This document shows positions 1 through 11,279 of a stretch of 64,000 bases of DNA, piece after piece. Within the stretch, counting starts at the first letter, position 1; the number at the start of each line of letters is the position of its first letter. The notes under the pieces were generated by a model. That model made no database searches. It was not told the DNA's origin and worked only from the letters and a program-made list of their open reading frames with translations. The translations under genes were made by a program, and so were the position numbers. The stretch lies in assembly GCA_018136815.1 (NCBI GenBank), contig CM030940.1:142701-206700 (forward strand), written 5' to 3'. Source of the stretch: Isochrysis galbana (taxonomy: Eukaryota > Haptophyta > Isochrysidales > Isochrysidaceae).

Positions 1-2300
1 TGGACTCGGAGACGACCAGGTGCGGCCCACTCGTTGCCACATCCTGTTCACCCCCTCGTCTCCAACGGCCGGCCGACTGTACCCCTCCAGACACACACCC
101 AGCGGGCGGGCTTTCCTCTACCACCACCCCTTGTAGGACAACGCTGGCTTGGATGAGGCCCTCCACCCGTGGTGCGAGGCTCTGTGGCCGCAGATTGAGA
201 GTGTGCTCGGTCGAAAACTAAGGCCGCCACCGCCAGCGGACGCGATTCCCGCCCCGCGATATACCCTCACTCCTATCGTTGAGACGAGCCAACGGGATGA
301 CGTCGACTTCTCGTCCGTAGCTAGGGGCGCCGCCACCCCGTGCACTGGCCCTGAAGCCGGGCGATTCGCTGGGACTGGCGCTCCGGCTGGGGCGGACCAG
401 CCGCCTTCGGCACACAACCCCTGGAGTGCGCGCGTGTTAGTGAATATACGGATAACGCGCGAGGGCCAGCCGCGTGAGGTGAGGTTGCACTGCGGTCACA
501 CAACCTTGGAGCACTCGTTCAAGTCGCCCCCATTTAGTCGCACGCGTGCGGCCTGCCAAAGCAGATGCGTCGCCGAGGCCTCCTCACTGCGCTCGAGCCA
601 CACACCCATGCCGCGCTATGCACCCATCATGGCATTGAATCTGCCCGCCTTTGCAGGTACGCCATCTCGAGGTGGACCTCGCTGGTTTCCCTGTTGCTCA
701 CCAACCAGGCGACGCTCTGGCCGTGCTCCCACGCAACGATCCAGAGGCCACCAAGGCGTTGCTTGATGCGCTTGGAATAGTTCAGCCACACGCGCGTTTC
801 CGGCTGCAACCTTCCAGCCCACTGTGGCGCACCTGGCGCGGAATGGAGAACACCTCCGCCTTTGAGCTCTTCCACCGGGTACTCGACGTATTCGGTGTCG
901 CGCGCCGGCCTTTCTTTGAGCGGCTGGCCCGCTTCGCCACCGATCCGGACGAGCGCGAACGACTTGCCGAGTTTGGTGCGTCCCTGTCGGCCCGGCCCCG
1001 CCGTACCGCCCACAACGTCATACGCGAGACCAGCCGTGCCCAACCTCGCATGATGGCGTCCGTCATTCACCCCCCATTGCCAACGCACATGCTGCAGGCT
1101 CAGCGACAGCATGGGCGGAATTGGAGGTGTACGCGCTACGTCCTCGTCGCACTATGGCCGAGGTCCTCCATGACTTCCGCTCGGCGCGCCCGCCGCTTGA
1201 ACGCTACGCTGAGATCATCCCGCCTCTGCGGCATCGCTACTTCTCCATCGCCTCGTCACCGCTATTGCACCCTGGGGTCGCTCACCTCACCGTTGCTGTC
1301 GTTTCGTACCGGACCATTATGCAGGCGCCACGGAAAGGTGAGTCCCCTTCCGCTGCCTCAATGCGCTCCGTCATAGTGACGTTCATGGCCTCAGGACTGG
1401 CTGCGCAGCCTCAACTGTGCCCAAGCTGCACGCAGTTGCCAATTTCACCGCCTGAGCCCTGACCCCGACGTGGATAGGCGTTTGCTCCAACTACCTCGCA
1501 AAGCTCTCGCCCGGCGAGTCGGTATCCGTATGGTTGCGCCGTGGTTGCCTTCGACTGCCGCCAGCGCCACCGTCAACGCCCACGACGCACCTGAACGGAC
1601 CACTACTCTTGGTCGGCCCCGGCACCGGCATCGCACCGCTACGCGCAATCATCCAACACCGGCACGCTGAGCGATTACGCGACGCGGGCGCGCTTCCCAT
1701 AGCGCCCGGCTCGGGCTGTGGCACATCGGCTGCAGTCCCGCAGGCGCCTGATCCTGCTCCTACTTCTCATTGCGTTCTCTACTTTGGCTGCCGTTGCCGA
1801 GGTGACGACTTTTTATACGCGGCAGAATGGGACGAGTATGCACGGCAGGGTACCCTGGCCGATGTGCATGTCGCCTTCTCGCGTGAGGGACCCAAGAAGG
1901 TGTACGTCCAGCACCGGATGGCCGAGTCTCACCTCAAAGTACAACTCGGGTGTGCCTTGCCTTCTTCGCGCGTGTAAAGCCCGCTCCGACGCGCTCCACC
2001 ATGCCCCCAACACTAGCACGGTTGCAAGCCTTTGAAACAGCTCGCATGAGCTGTGCCCGCTGCATTCGCCCCATGAGCTCGCTCGGGCTGATCGCCTGCA
2101 CCTCCTTACGTAGCCGCCTGTTGGCCGACGCTCGCACTCACATCTACGTCTGTGGTGCCGCCAACCAAATGCCGAAAGCTGTGCGCGCTGCCCTTGCTGA
2201 TGCTGCTGTGACGCAATGCCTCGTGGACTCAATGGAGGAGGCGATGGGCATGCTTGCAAAGATGGAAATGGAGCGCCGACTACAGTTCGAAACGTGGTGA
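1..2300 (+). CDS. NDOR1: NADPH-dependent diflavin oxidoreductase (NDOR1/Tah18-like), 5' end cut by the window
   Basis: Electron-transfer flavoprotein; the family passes electrons from NADPH through FAD and FMN to Dre2/anamorsin in cytosolic Fe-S cluster assembly. Exons fitted from reading frame, GT-AG sites and conserved blocks: ..19, 137-478, 657-975, 1098-1337, 1478-1949, 2114-2300; phases agree at every junction. The first exon reads GLGDDQ and continues with GLDEALHPWCEALW, the end of the flavodoxin domain as in NDOR1. Next come the FAD-binding region (QPGDALAVLPRN; RPRRTMAEVL; HRYFSIASSP), the glycine-rich NADPH site (VGPGTGIAPLRAI), LYFGCR..DDFLYAAEW, and a C-terminal aromatic residue (FETW) as in the family. 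The FMN-binding N-terminus lies outside the window. A LINE fragment begins 62 bases after the stop. A methionine synthase reductase or P450 reductase relative is less likely given the LGDDQ and WL..LW-type blocks. Confidence 0.85.
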
Positions 2301-2361
2301 TGAGTGAGCCCAAGCTCGCTGACGTTGGGCTTCGGGCACTAACATTCCTCCTAGGGTCTAA

Positions 2362-3283
2362 CAACTATCGTTATAACGATAGGGTCATGGAGCGCGCCAC
2401 GCTCCCCTCCTCTCTCTTCGCCCACCTCACCGCGCCGGCTGACCAAGTGATGGCCGACGCCGCGCAACCACACCGTCCTCTCCCAGAGGCCTCGCCCACC
2501 CAGGTGGCCGCGAGCCGCACCCCGCCACGCGCACAGAGCCACACACAACACAAGACCAGCCCCCACACAACACACCACAGCCACCAACACAGACAAACCA
2601 CCAGAAAACAGGAACAAGAGGAGCCTCAGGGCCCACCTCCCCATAGGGAAAGCCTCAGGGCTGGGCCCCTACAACGCCGCGGCACCGACCTCGTGCGCCA
2701 GCACGTGGCGCGGACCCGGCCGGTCGGCAAGACCACCATCACAAAAACTGCTGAATCCTGCAGCATCAGCTGCAGGACTCAGCAACATGAACCGATGGGA
2801 CCCGCAGTGGAGTCAGCTGAAGCCCGAGAGACAGCACGAGACTACACCGACCAAGCCATGCACAACCCACGCGCACCCAAGGAGACACAGCAGCCGCGCC
2901 AGCGGCTGCGACTCCCACAAACAGCAACACACCAACATACGACAACAACAGGGCACCATGAATGGTATGCCCTAACAACCCACGAGGCGGAGAGAGCCGA
3001 TAGGAGCCCCACCTCACACACGACGACTCACCAAACGCTTGAAAAATTGATCAAGAATCTCCCACCCCACGTGCACACGCAGGCAACCCCCCAAGGAGGG
3101 GAGGAACAAGAAGAAGATCACGACTACCAACACGACAACTCGCAAATCATCATGACTTTCACCTCTACAGACCGGGGCATCAAAATCAAAGATGAGGAGG
3201 CCCTCAGCGCCATTGTAGCGCACCTCAACAAACTCGAGGGAGTGGACCTTGAGCCGGAGTTCTTGGCGAAGAGCTCAGCGTCA
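2362..3283 (+). mobile_element. 3'-truncated LINE fragment (5' hairpin plus start of ORF)
   Basis: The fragment begins CAACTA, like the intact LINE at 14179. The 18-base perfect palindrome CTATCGTTATAACGATAG (2365-2382) is followed by ATGG at 2387. The ORF is Thr/His/Gln-rich and ends in AIVAHLNKLEGVDLEPEFL, nearly identical to the corresponding stretch of the intact LINE (about 15035-15095). Similarity stops near 3283, where the sequence passes into a different repeat. The reading frame is open to 3298, but only the N-terminal, non-catalytic portion is present, so it is a dead copy. Confidence 0.85.
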
Positions 3284-3398
3284 AAGCTTCTTCGCTAATC
3301 ACATCGGTGCATACCGTGCATGGGCACGGCGCGATGTGCATCGGTCCCCCCGCGGATACGCCGTGCGCGCGCATGTCAACCCGTTCCGTGTGTGTGAC

Positions 3399-3492
3399 GG
3401 CGGCAGAGAGGGCGGAGGGGATGACGGCGGCAAATAGGGCGGAGGAGGTGACGGCGGCGGAGAGGGCGGAGGAAGTGACGGCGGCGGAGAGC
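3399..3492 (+). repeat. 27-bp minisatellite, about 3.5 units
   Basis: Units of the form GACGGCGGCrgAGAGGGCGGAGG follow one another with small changes (gacggcggc at 3399, 3423, 3450 and 3477). There is no convincing coding function. Confidence 0.7.
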
Positions 3493-3535
3493 CCCCGCGA
3501 AAAGAGTGAACGCACGGCGTGCACCTTCCTGGAAG

Positions 3536-3835
3536 TTGCTATGCGCACGCACGGCGCCCCGCGGGGGGGGGGAAGCCGATGTGCATACGCACGGCGTGCA
3601 CAATGATTGCAAGCAATCACACGTGCTGCGCAAACGAAACGTCTCGTATATGGCTACTTTACGTTAAGGTGGGCCTTAGGGAAAAAAGTTTCTATGCGCA
3701 CGCACGGCGCCCTCGCGAGGGGGAAGTCGATGCGCATACGCACGGCGTGCTCAATGATTGCAAGTAATCACATGTGCTGCGTAAACGAAACATCTCGTAT
3801 ACGGCGACTTTATTTTAAAAAAAAGTTTCTATACA
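3536..3835 (+). repeat. tandem duplication of a ~150-bp unit
   Basis: Two diverged copies (about 3536-3689 and 3690-3835) share TTTCTATGCGCACGCACGGC, a C/G-rich centre, AATGATTGCAAG.AATCACA.GTGCTGCG.AAACGAAAC and CTCGTATA. Part of the unit also occurs at 3300-3370. The unit is not recognised; from 3835 to 3982 the DNA is plain AT-richer sequence without a visible gene. Confidence 0.6.
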
Positions 3836-3982
3836 CAGCCTTGTTTTGTACCAATATTGTTCATAACTTAAAAGAAAACAGATCGTGGTCCTCTTTTGAC
3901 GGAACGCGACTTCCCAAACAGCTATGGTAAAAAACTACCAAAGGGGAAGGACAGGGATGCTAGGAGTTGAGTACATGCGGAG

Positions 3983-4179
3983 CCTAGATGGGAAATACGG
4001 TGCTGGGGCCTGCAAATACAGCCAAATACATATGTATTTGGCCTCCGGCCAAATGGCCAAATACAAATACATTTCAAATACATTCGAGGCCTACAACCCA
4101 GGACGCGCTTCAAATACAGCCAAATACATATGTATTTGGCCTCTGTCCAAATACGGTAAATACGTATTTCCCATCTAGG
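3983..4179. mobile_element. MITE family 1, copy A (hAT-like, 8-bp TSD)
   Basis: The 197-bp element starts CCTAGATGGGAAATACG and ends with its inverted repeat (..CGTATTTCCCATCTAGG). The interior is rich in CAAATACATATGTATTTGG-type palindromes and has no ORF. It is flanked on both sides by ATGCGGAG (3975-3982 and 4180-4187). An 8-bp duplication is typical of hAT elements (P and Merlin elements are alternatives), and a hAT transposase remnant occurs at 51.2 kb. Confidence 0.9.
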
Positions 4180-4187
4180 ATGCGGAG

Positions 4188-4566
4188 TACGTATTTCCCA
4201 TACAGGGTAGTAGTAGTACTACTCTACTGTAGTAGTAGAAGTAGTATTTTTCTTCCGTTCCCGCGCTTTTCTCTTCTCTCTCGCTTCTATTAGCACAGTG
4301 TGCGCCCAGTAGTAAGTAAAAAGCGAGTCCCCCCCCCCCCCCCCTCTCTCCTCCTTCTCTCTCTCCTCTTCTCTTCTCTCTCTCCTTCTCTCTCTCTTTC
4401 TTCTCTCTCTCCTGTTCTCTCTCTCTCTTCTTCTCTCTCTCCTTCTCTCCCTCTTTCTTCTCTCTCTCCTTCTCTCCCTCTTTCTTCTCTCTCTCCACCC
4501 AACTCTTCCCTCTCTCGCACCCCCTCTCTCTCGCGGAGTGTGGCGCTCTCCCCGCCTTCTCTCCCG
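4188..4566. repeat. TAG-rich stretch, C run and CT microsatellite upstream of RecQ
   Basis: TAGTAG/TACTAC-rich DNA (4205-4245) is followed by a run of about 15 C (4330-4344) and interrupted CT/TCTCTC tracts to about 4500. It occupies the promoter and 5' UTR of the RecQ gene. Open frames through it are low-complexity artefacts. Confidence 0.8.
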
Positions 4567-7353
4567 ATGCCGCCACCCCCTCCCTCCTCCACCCCTTCCT
4601 CCTCGTCCCCTCGCTCTCTCCCCTGCGAGCCGGGCGGTCGCGTGGCCAAGGGCCACTCACACCACCCCAACCTTCCCACGCCTTGCCGCCCCCCCGCTTC
4701 AGCCTCCTCAGCCGTAGAGAAGGCTTCTACCCCTTCTTCGTCTCTGGCCATCAGCCCCGATGTTCCCCAGAATCCAATGGTCGAGGCGGCGCGGCGTGTG
4801 TTTGGGCTCTCCGCTCTCAGGACGGGACAGCCCGAGGCGGTGGCCGCGGTGCTCGCGGGCAAACGTGACGTGTGTGTCTACCTGCCGACGGGTGGCGGGA
4901 AGTCGCTCTGCTACCAGCTTCCCGCTGTCCTCAAGGATGGCGTCGTGCTCGTCGTCTCACCACTCATCGCACTGATGGCCGATCAGTGTGCCGCCCTCTG
5001 CAAACGCGGCGTGCGTGCCGCATTCCTCTCGTCCTCGCAGCCGGCAAGGGTCAACTCGGCCACGCTTGCGGCGCTAAACGCGCGGCCGAGCCCGCAGCTC
5101 GACCTGCTGTATGTTGCGCCCGAAGGCCTACCAAGCGCCAAGCTACTTGCCTCGCTTGAGCGGCTTGCCTCTGCGAAGCTGCTCACGCTGCTTGCCGTCG
5201 ACGAAGCACACTGTGTTTCAAGCTGGGGCCACGACTTCCGGCCCGCGTTCCTGCGAATTGGTCAGGTGCGTGAACGCCTGCCGGGAGTCCCGCTAATGGT
5301 GTGCTCGGCTACCGCCTCGGCTGCTGTGCGAAAGGATCTAGTCGCCCAACTGCATCTGCGTGGCCCGCCGCTTGAGGTGCACTTGCCGTTCGACCGGCCG
5401 GAGATCTCCTTTTCCGTGATGCTCAAAGACGCGATGCCCAATGAGGAGGACGCGTACGCCCACCTCCTGCGACAGCTCACATCCTCTGAGCGTGGCCGGC
5501 CCGATTTAGCGGCGTCCCCGTTGGATTTAATAGCGAATTTCCCGCCTTCAGCAGGCAGCACACTTGGATTCGTGCGCGCCTCCTGCATGCACGCGCGGGC
5601 CGCGAGTGGCGGGGGGTCCTCTTCATCGGGTTTTGCTCAGTCAGCTGCTGCCGTCGGTGTGCCCACCCTGCTCGTTCCGGCCAAGGTTTCTGCTCAGCAC
5701 TGTGGCCCAACTGCAATTGTGTATTGTGCGACGCGCGACGCGTGCTCAGAAATCGCTTCTCGGCTGTGTGCGGACGGTGTACGCGCCTGCGCTTACCATG
5801 CTGGGCTGAATGCATCGGCTCGCACGGCCGCGCAGACCGCGTGGGCAAGGGATGAGGTGCAAGTGGTAGTGGCGACAGTGGCATTTGGGATGGGAATTGA
5901 CAAACCCAACGTGCGCATGGTGAGCCAACAGCGCCATCCCCCGAATGACGCCTGCGCCAAGGAACTCGTGTTGCCACGACACTGAATATGATGGGTTCAC
6001 CAAAGCGTGCTTAATCCTGAGCACGCGAGGGTAGGGGCGCGCATCCCTCCAATCCCATCACCGCGTTGTTCCAGGTGGTGCACTGGCATCTGCCCTCATC
6101 ATTCGAGGCACTCTACCAAGAAGCTGGTCGCGCCGCCCGCGATGGCTTGCCTGCACAAGCTCTCCTGTACTATTCGGACGAGGACGTTGATCTAGTGCGG
6201 TTCATCCTTCGCAAGGGAGCGGAGTCGGGCTGCAGGGATTGCGCGACCTCTGCCTCGGACGTGGCCGTCAGCGCATCATCGGATGCGGCCAACAATGAGA
6301 GGCATGTCGGACGGAGCGGTGCGCGAACAGCTTCGACAGCTGGCTCTTCCGCCCAACGCATACTCGAGCGACGTCTGTCGGCGCTCGATGCCGTGATTGG
6401 CTATTGCACCCAACGACGCGGATGCCGGAGGGCCACATTGCTGGCGCACTTTGGGGAGGAGCCTATCCGAGGAGGAATCCCTAGCGCCATGGAAGGACAT
6501 GGCCAGCCGCGCCATATCGCGTCTGATGGGGATGCGCCCGCAGCCAAGGCGACATCCGCGTGCTGCGCTAGAACCGCTAGTTCACCCAGCGAGGGCAGTA
6601 GGTCATGGTGCTGCGATTTGTGCAAAGACCAGAAAACTGTTGCAGGTATGCGGCCGCGAACGATGTTGAGCTCCCAACACTGCGAGCCCACTTAGACCAT
6701 GGCGAAATCTTCCGTATCCTAGCTTCTCTGGGCTGGTGCGGGCGGATGCTTAGCCCTCGGCAACCGAGTGGTTGACAAGCCTTGCCATCACTCGCCCCGC
6801 CCGCACACGGCTGAACCGGTGTTGGCCCCATATTGCGTACTTCTCAGCTGCTCTTTCTCGCCTCGAAGCTCTTTGCAGCTCAAGGGGACTCACAGGCTCG
6901 CGTCGGAGCAGTCGCTTCTCGGAGGACGACTCTTCCCCTGGGCTTCGAGTTGGTCGGCGCAACGACTCCTTCGCGGCCAAGCCGCGCTCCCGCCATGACC
7001 CGCATGGCACTGGTCTCGTCGACGATGACGTCAGCGATGAGGAGTCTGACGCGGCGAGAAGGACCGGCAATCGAGGGTGGAGCGTCGGTTTAAGCGGGAA
7101 CCAAGCCTTCCAGCCCGTGATCCCACATAGGCGGGCACTGAGCGGCGCGTCCAAGGTAGCAGGCGAATGCTCTCGAGCTGGCTCTTCATTTGTGCGTCCG
7201 TCGATGACCGCAGTGAAAAGGCCCTTGCCGGGACGCGCACTTCCGAAGCGCTCCATGAAAGGAAGCGTGGAAGGCAGGCTAGACCAACTTGCCCGCATGG
7301 AGGAAGAAGAGGAGTCCAGTCGCAAGGGAGGTTTGCGCGCTAGACTTGGGTGA
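4567..7353 (+). CDS. RecQ-family DNA helicase
   Basis: ATP-dependent 3'-5' DNA helicase of genome maintenance. Fitted exons are 4567-5919, 6075-6645 and 6848-7353 with consistent phases, about 809 residues. Helicase motifs in order: RTGQPEAV (motif 0), TGGGKSLCYQLP (Walker A), SPLIALMADQ, DEAHCVSSWGHDFRP (DEAH box), SATA, VYCATR, HAGLNASAR, ATVAFGMGIDKPNVR, then across the first intron HWHLPSSFEALYQEAGRAARDG. The zinc-binding part of the RQC region follows (YC..RRGCRR..LLAHFGE, then CCDLC). The exon 3 tail is charged (VDDDVSDEESD) and lacks a recognised domain. The start was placed at the first ATG after the CT tract; 4777 (MVEAARRVFGL) is possible. About 95 residues separate motif III from motif IV, so a low-complexity insertion or a missed intron may lie at 5490-5700. 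Confidence 0.9.
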
Positions 7354-7359
7354 TTACCT

Positions 7360-8040
7360 ACTACACACTGTTTTAGCGAAGAGTATGTGTGTGCTGCAAA
7401 AGCAAAACATTATTAGCGGTAAATTCGGTGCCCTTATCGCAGTGCCAGGTGTCGACAACGCCCGGTGGCACTGTTTTCGAGAGGAATCTCATTTGATCGA
7501 TCATGAATTGCTTCGTTCGCCGCGTTCAGTATTGAGCCGCTATCCTTCGATTTGAGAAAATAGACGGGCGGGTAGTGCGTAGCCCGGTCGTAGAAGCAAA
7601 CCGCGTATTCGTATTGACCAATTAGACTCCGAGGAAAGGGGCCTATGGTATCACTAGTGATGCACTCGCCAAACTAGGAATATTTGGTTATAGGCTCGTG
7701 CTGCCTTGGCCATTGTTTGCGCGACGACAATTCTTGAGGCAGGCTTTGCACGTAGATGAGTCGTGCTTTTATTTCCCAAGATTGAGGTTAATGAGAGCTT
7801 GGTCAATTCGAGAGGCGTGCGCGTGCCCAAATCGTGCGTGTAGAATGACGTGTTCAAGTTCTGCAGCGTCGCTACAGCGGCTCGCTGCTAATTTGCGAGT
7901 GCACGGGCACGGATGGTGTTGTGCTTGCCGGTGCGATCGAGAGGGATATGGTGTCCATAATGGAGAATGATGCGGAATTCATCTTGGCCGTTAGGTGTAT
8001 TGGGAATCGTTTTGATATTGTCATGCTCGTCGGCGTACCG
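7360..8040 (-). pseudogene. decayed Ty1/copia retrotransposon: pre-integrase and integrase region
   Basis: Read on the minus strand in shifting frames. About 7860-7700 gives LHARFGHAHASRIDQALINL..CKAC, the His-His-Cys-Cys block of the gag-pre-integrase segment. About 7650-7560 gives GPFPRSLIGQYEYAVCFYD..THYPPVYFLKSK, the start of the integrase core. About 7470-7400 gives CDKGTEF, the D..GTEF core block. Frameshifts and stops break the frame, so it is inactive. No reverse transcriptase or matching LTR pair was found in the window. Confidence 0.7.
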
Positions 8041-8260
8041 TGTACCGAGCGCTAGGCGGCTTGCTTGCGGCTTGCCTTCATTTGCTTTCCCTCCGGTTTC
8101 TTCCCCTCCCGCGGGGAGTCTCACCCTACCATGAGCCGGGGGTGGCGCGGACGGACGCGTTGAGCAGTCGGGCACGGGCTCGAAGGCGTGCACCGTGGCG
8201 CCGAGGGCGAGCATGAGGAGCGTGCAACTGTCGCATTCGCGAATCGACGCTCGTTAGGCT
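8041..8260 (-). repeat. dispersed repeat also present at 22600-22765
   Basis: On the minus strand ATGGTAGGGTGAGACT..GGAAAGCAAATGAAGGCAAGCCGC matches the plus strand near 22725-22765 (ATGGCAGGGTGAGACT..AAATGAAGGCAAGCCGC). Both read AHGRVRL..G in one frame. It may be an exon-like segment with a GGGTGAG donor copied with a repeat; function unknown. Confidence 0.45.
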
Positions 8261-8262
8261 TC

Positions 8263-8625
8263 CCTCGTTCTCGTTCTCGGTCAAAAACTTCGCGTGGACG
8301 CCTAGGATCTAGGGTTGTGGAGCGCCCTCTCTCTTTCTCTCGAAGAGAAGGGAAGTTTCCCCACCTTTCTTCCTCCCAGGCGCCTTGCAAAAAAGGTTTA
8401 ATTCGCTATCTCCCCGCGTTTGTTTCTTTACCTGCTTCTGGAGGCAATCAGGTTTGGTTTGCCATCTCCCCTTGGAGATCGATTTAGGTTCGCTGCTTGA
8501 GTGAGGGAATCTTTGTCCTTGGTCCTTGGTTTGCCATCTCCATCTCCCCTAGGAGATCGATTTAGATTCGCTGCTTGGGTGAGGGAATCTTTCTCCTTGA
8601 CGCAAGTTGCATGAAGACCAAAAGC
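8263..8625 (+). repeat. dispersed repeat with two ATCTCC/GGAGAT hairpins
   Basis: 8263-8440 matches 62757-62940 on the opposite strand. 8455-8625 holds two tandem units, each with a hairpin (8464-8479 and 8542-8557), and the same unit recurs at 13598-13613. Units end near GCAAGTTGCATG. The segment abuts the copia relic and could be an LTR or leader fragment; this is inference only. Confidence 0.6.
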
Positions 8626-8659
8626 GTTCAATTATCCCCATCCCTGCTAACACCTTTCA

Positions 8660-8975
8660 TTGTCACCTGGAGGTTACTTGAGTCAACTTGACACTTCACA
8701 TGTTGAAACACACACGTGGTCTGACTCCATTCACTCGATTTGGGGCAGGGTGGATATATCGTTGAAATCACGATATCTCATCCCATGTTGGTTTCCCTCC
8801 AAAGAAAATTGATCGACTTCCTTTGAAAGCGATCGTTTTTTTGTCAAGAGCCTGGTGCGCGCTTTCAGAACTGCCATTGACGAGAAGCTACGAGGGAACA
8901 TCGGCATGAAAGAAAAGATCAAACGAGATGTTCGTGAGGTTGGATATGTCATTAATGGAATGATCAATATGATAC
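8660..8975 (+). other. coding-like fragment, unrecognised
   Basis: From a stop near 8807 one frame reads about 45 residues of ordinary composition (KSLVRAFRTAIDEKL, then MKEKIKRDVREVGYVING), ending in poorly coding G-rich DNA. Base composition is much lower in GC than the host genes. The upstream frame is broken. It could be a remnant of a retroelement or of a host gene; no family recognised. Confidence 0.3.
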
Positions 8976-8994
8976 CAATGGAGGGCCCAGGTTG

Positions 8995-9488
8995 TGGGGG
9001 GGGTTGGGTAGGGCGGGGGTGCACCGGCCCCTAGTGGTCTGTTCACGCCTTCCTCCTGTGCCTCTAGGTGGCCCGTTTCTCGTTGTGCTGGTGTAAGCGG
9101 TTCGTTGTTGCTGTGTCGTTTTTGCTCGCGGCGCCCGTCTCTTCTGGGATGTCTTCGTGGAGGGAGACGCGCCTCTCCTTCAGGCGAGCTTTCCGGCTAT
9201 GCCGATTGCCGCTCTGCCACGAGGCCGAGGCTATCATTCAGTGTTAAGTTTCCTTTGGCGTTTTCTATAAAGATGGGGGCGCTAAGCTCTAGCGGTTTCT
9301 TTAGCTTAGGTTTTCTGCCCTGGGCCGCCGTGCGTGTGCGCATTCGGTGGTGGCCGTTTGACGGGACAATGCTCCTCACCATGGTAGTGAACCTTATTAG
9401 CGTAGATTCTAAGACCGGTATGTAGTGGTATGTGTGTGATTCGAACTCTATTCTGTAGAAGTCTCTTATTATGTGTCTCCCCACGGCA
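8995..9488 (-). pseudogene. 5'-truncated LINE, C-terminal end
   Basis: The minus-strand frame 9490-9197 reads RHIIRDFYRIEFES..VLESTLIRFTTMVRS..GRKPKLKKPLE..APIF, aligning with the C-terminus of the intact LINE (WRYIITDFYRIHYDG..VLIRTIERY..GRQPKKRVDMNDLRPIF). Everything upstream, including the reverse transcriptase, is missing. The rest to about 8995 is taken as 3' UTR. Confidence 0.75.
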
Positions 9489-10262
9489 GAAAGAAAACAG
9501 AAAACAAGACCCAAACTGAAGAATCCTCTAGAACTTAGCACCCGCATCTTCGCAGAACAGAAGACAGAAGACAGAAGACAAACAAGACACAAGGCAAGTT
9601 GATAACGAGTAATGAGTAATGAGCACCAACTTTAAGCTAGTGGCGCAAGCACTAGACCTCAAAGCGAAACTCGCCTGAAACGGGACAACAGTCTACCGTC
9701 TATACGTCTAAGACACGAGCCCTCTCACGACCCAATCGCGAATCGATGACCGATGACCGATCTCGGAGTAACCGATATCGCGGAGAAACGACCGAGACAC
9801 CGAGACACCATACACCATCCACACAAGCGGGCCACCCAGAGGCACAGGAGGAAGGCGGGAACTTCACCACTGGGGGCCGGCGCACCCGGCTCGGCCTCAC
9901 CACCCCCACGAGACCTGTGCCCCTAAGTAGAGCACAGAGCACGAGGGGAGATGTCGTACCGTGGGAAGTGGGAAGTGAGAAGTGAGAAGTGAGAAGTGAG
10001 GGAGAGGAGAGAGGAGAGAGGAGAGAGGAGGGGGGACGGGCGTGGCTAGTGACGTTGCAAAGCCGCGCGCGGGGCGAGATAATTGACACGTTTTTTGTCT
10101 TCTTCCTCCCATGGTGCAAAACTGGCAAAATGCAGCACGCAACACGAAGCATCCACAAATAGACAAATACTACTGGATGGTTCGAGCCAGCAGTGGAGAG
10201 AAAGATAAAGATAGAAGATAGAAGAGAAAATAGACCGCGCGACGTGGGAAGAGTCTCTGTGA
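9489..10262. other. intergenic, no gene seen
   Basis: A-rich DNA with short direct repeats: AACAGAAGACAGAAGACAGAAGAC near 9555-9585, GATGACCGATGACCGAT near 9744, and five GTGAGAA-type units at 9965-10000 followed by GGAGAGA units to 10033. No ORF with recognisable content on either strand. Confidence 0.6.
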
Positions 10263-10299
10263 ATGAACACAAGAGAACGAACCCCATTCCGCCGCACGG

Positions 10300-10735
<436 letters not shown>

Positions 10736-11279
10736 TCCATCCCTGTCTCTGCCTCTGTCACTGGAATTCTCTTTGTCTCTGGACTCTGACTCTCTGTCTA
10801 TCTCTTTCTCCGGTGCCAGGAGAAGGAGGAGGAGGAAAGAGCCCAAGAAAGACAACGAGAGACCAAGAAAGAGAGGGGGATTGGGAAGCTGTGTGAGAGA
10901 AGAGGGTGTAAGGCTTGTGAGCAAAGTGGGTGGGTGCGTAGTGGGAAAGGACTCGTTGCGCTCGTGCCGCCCACTGAGCAGCCTCTTCAGCTGCCGCTCC
11001 TTTCTCTTCATTCTTCTTCCATCACGCGCCCTCCGTCTCCGCGCTTTCCTCCATTCCTTCCCCGCATCCTTCCTCTTCTTCTCCTCTAGTCAGCCTCGTC
11101 GGCCTCTTCTTCCGCCTTCCGAATCACGCACCCTTCATTTTGCGCTTGGTCCCCTCTTCCCTGGTAACATCTTCACTGGTCCCGTTTGTCCGGGCACTTT
11201 CCCCGCTCGCTTGGTTTCTCCGTCATCCGCCTGCATCTCCCACCTTTTTCACCTTCTTTGACGCCTTCTCCCCAGCCCC

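Noticed and set aside
3399-3492. CRISPR-like array
   Set aside because: Contiguous 27-bp minisatellite without unique spacers, in a eukaryotic genome; no array elsewhere in the window.
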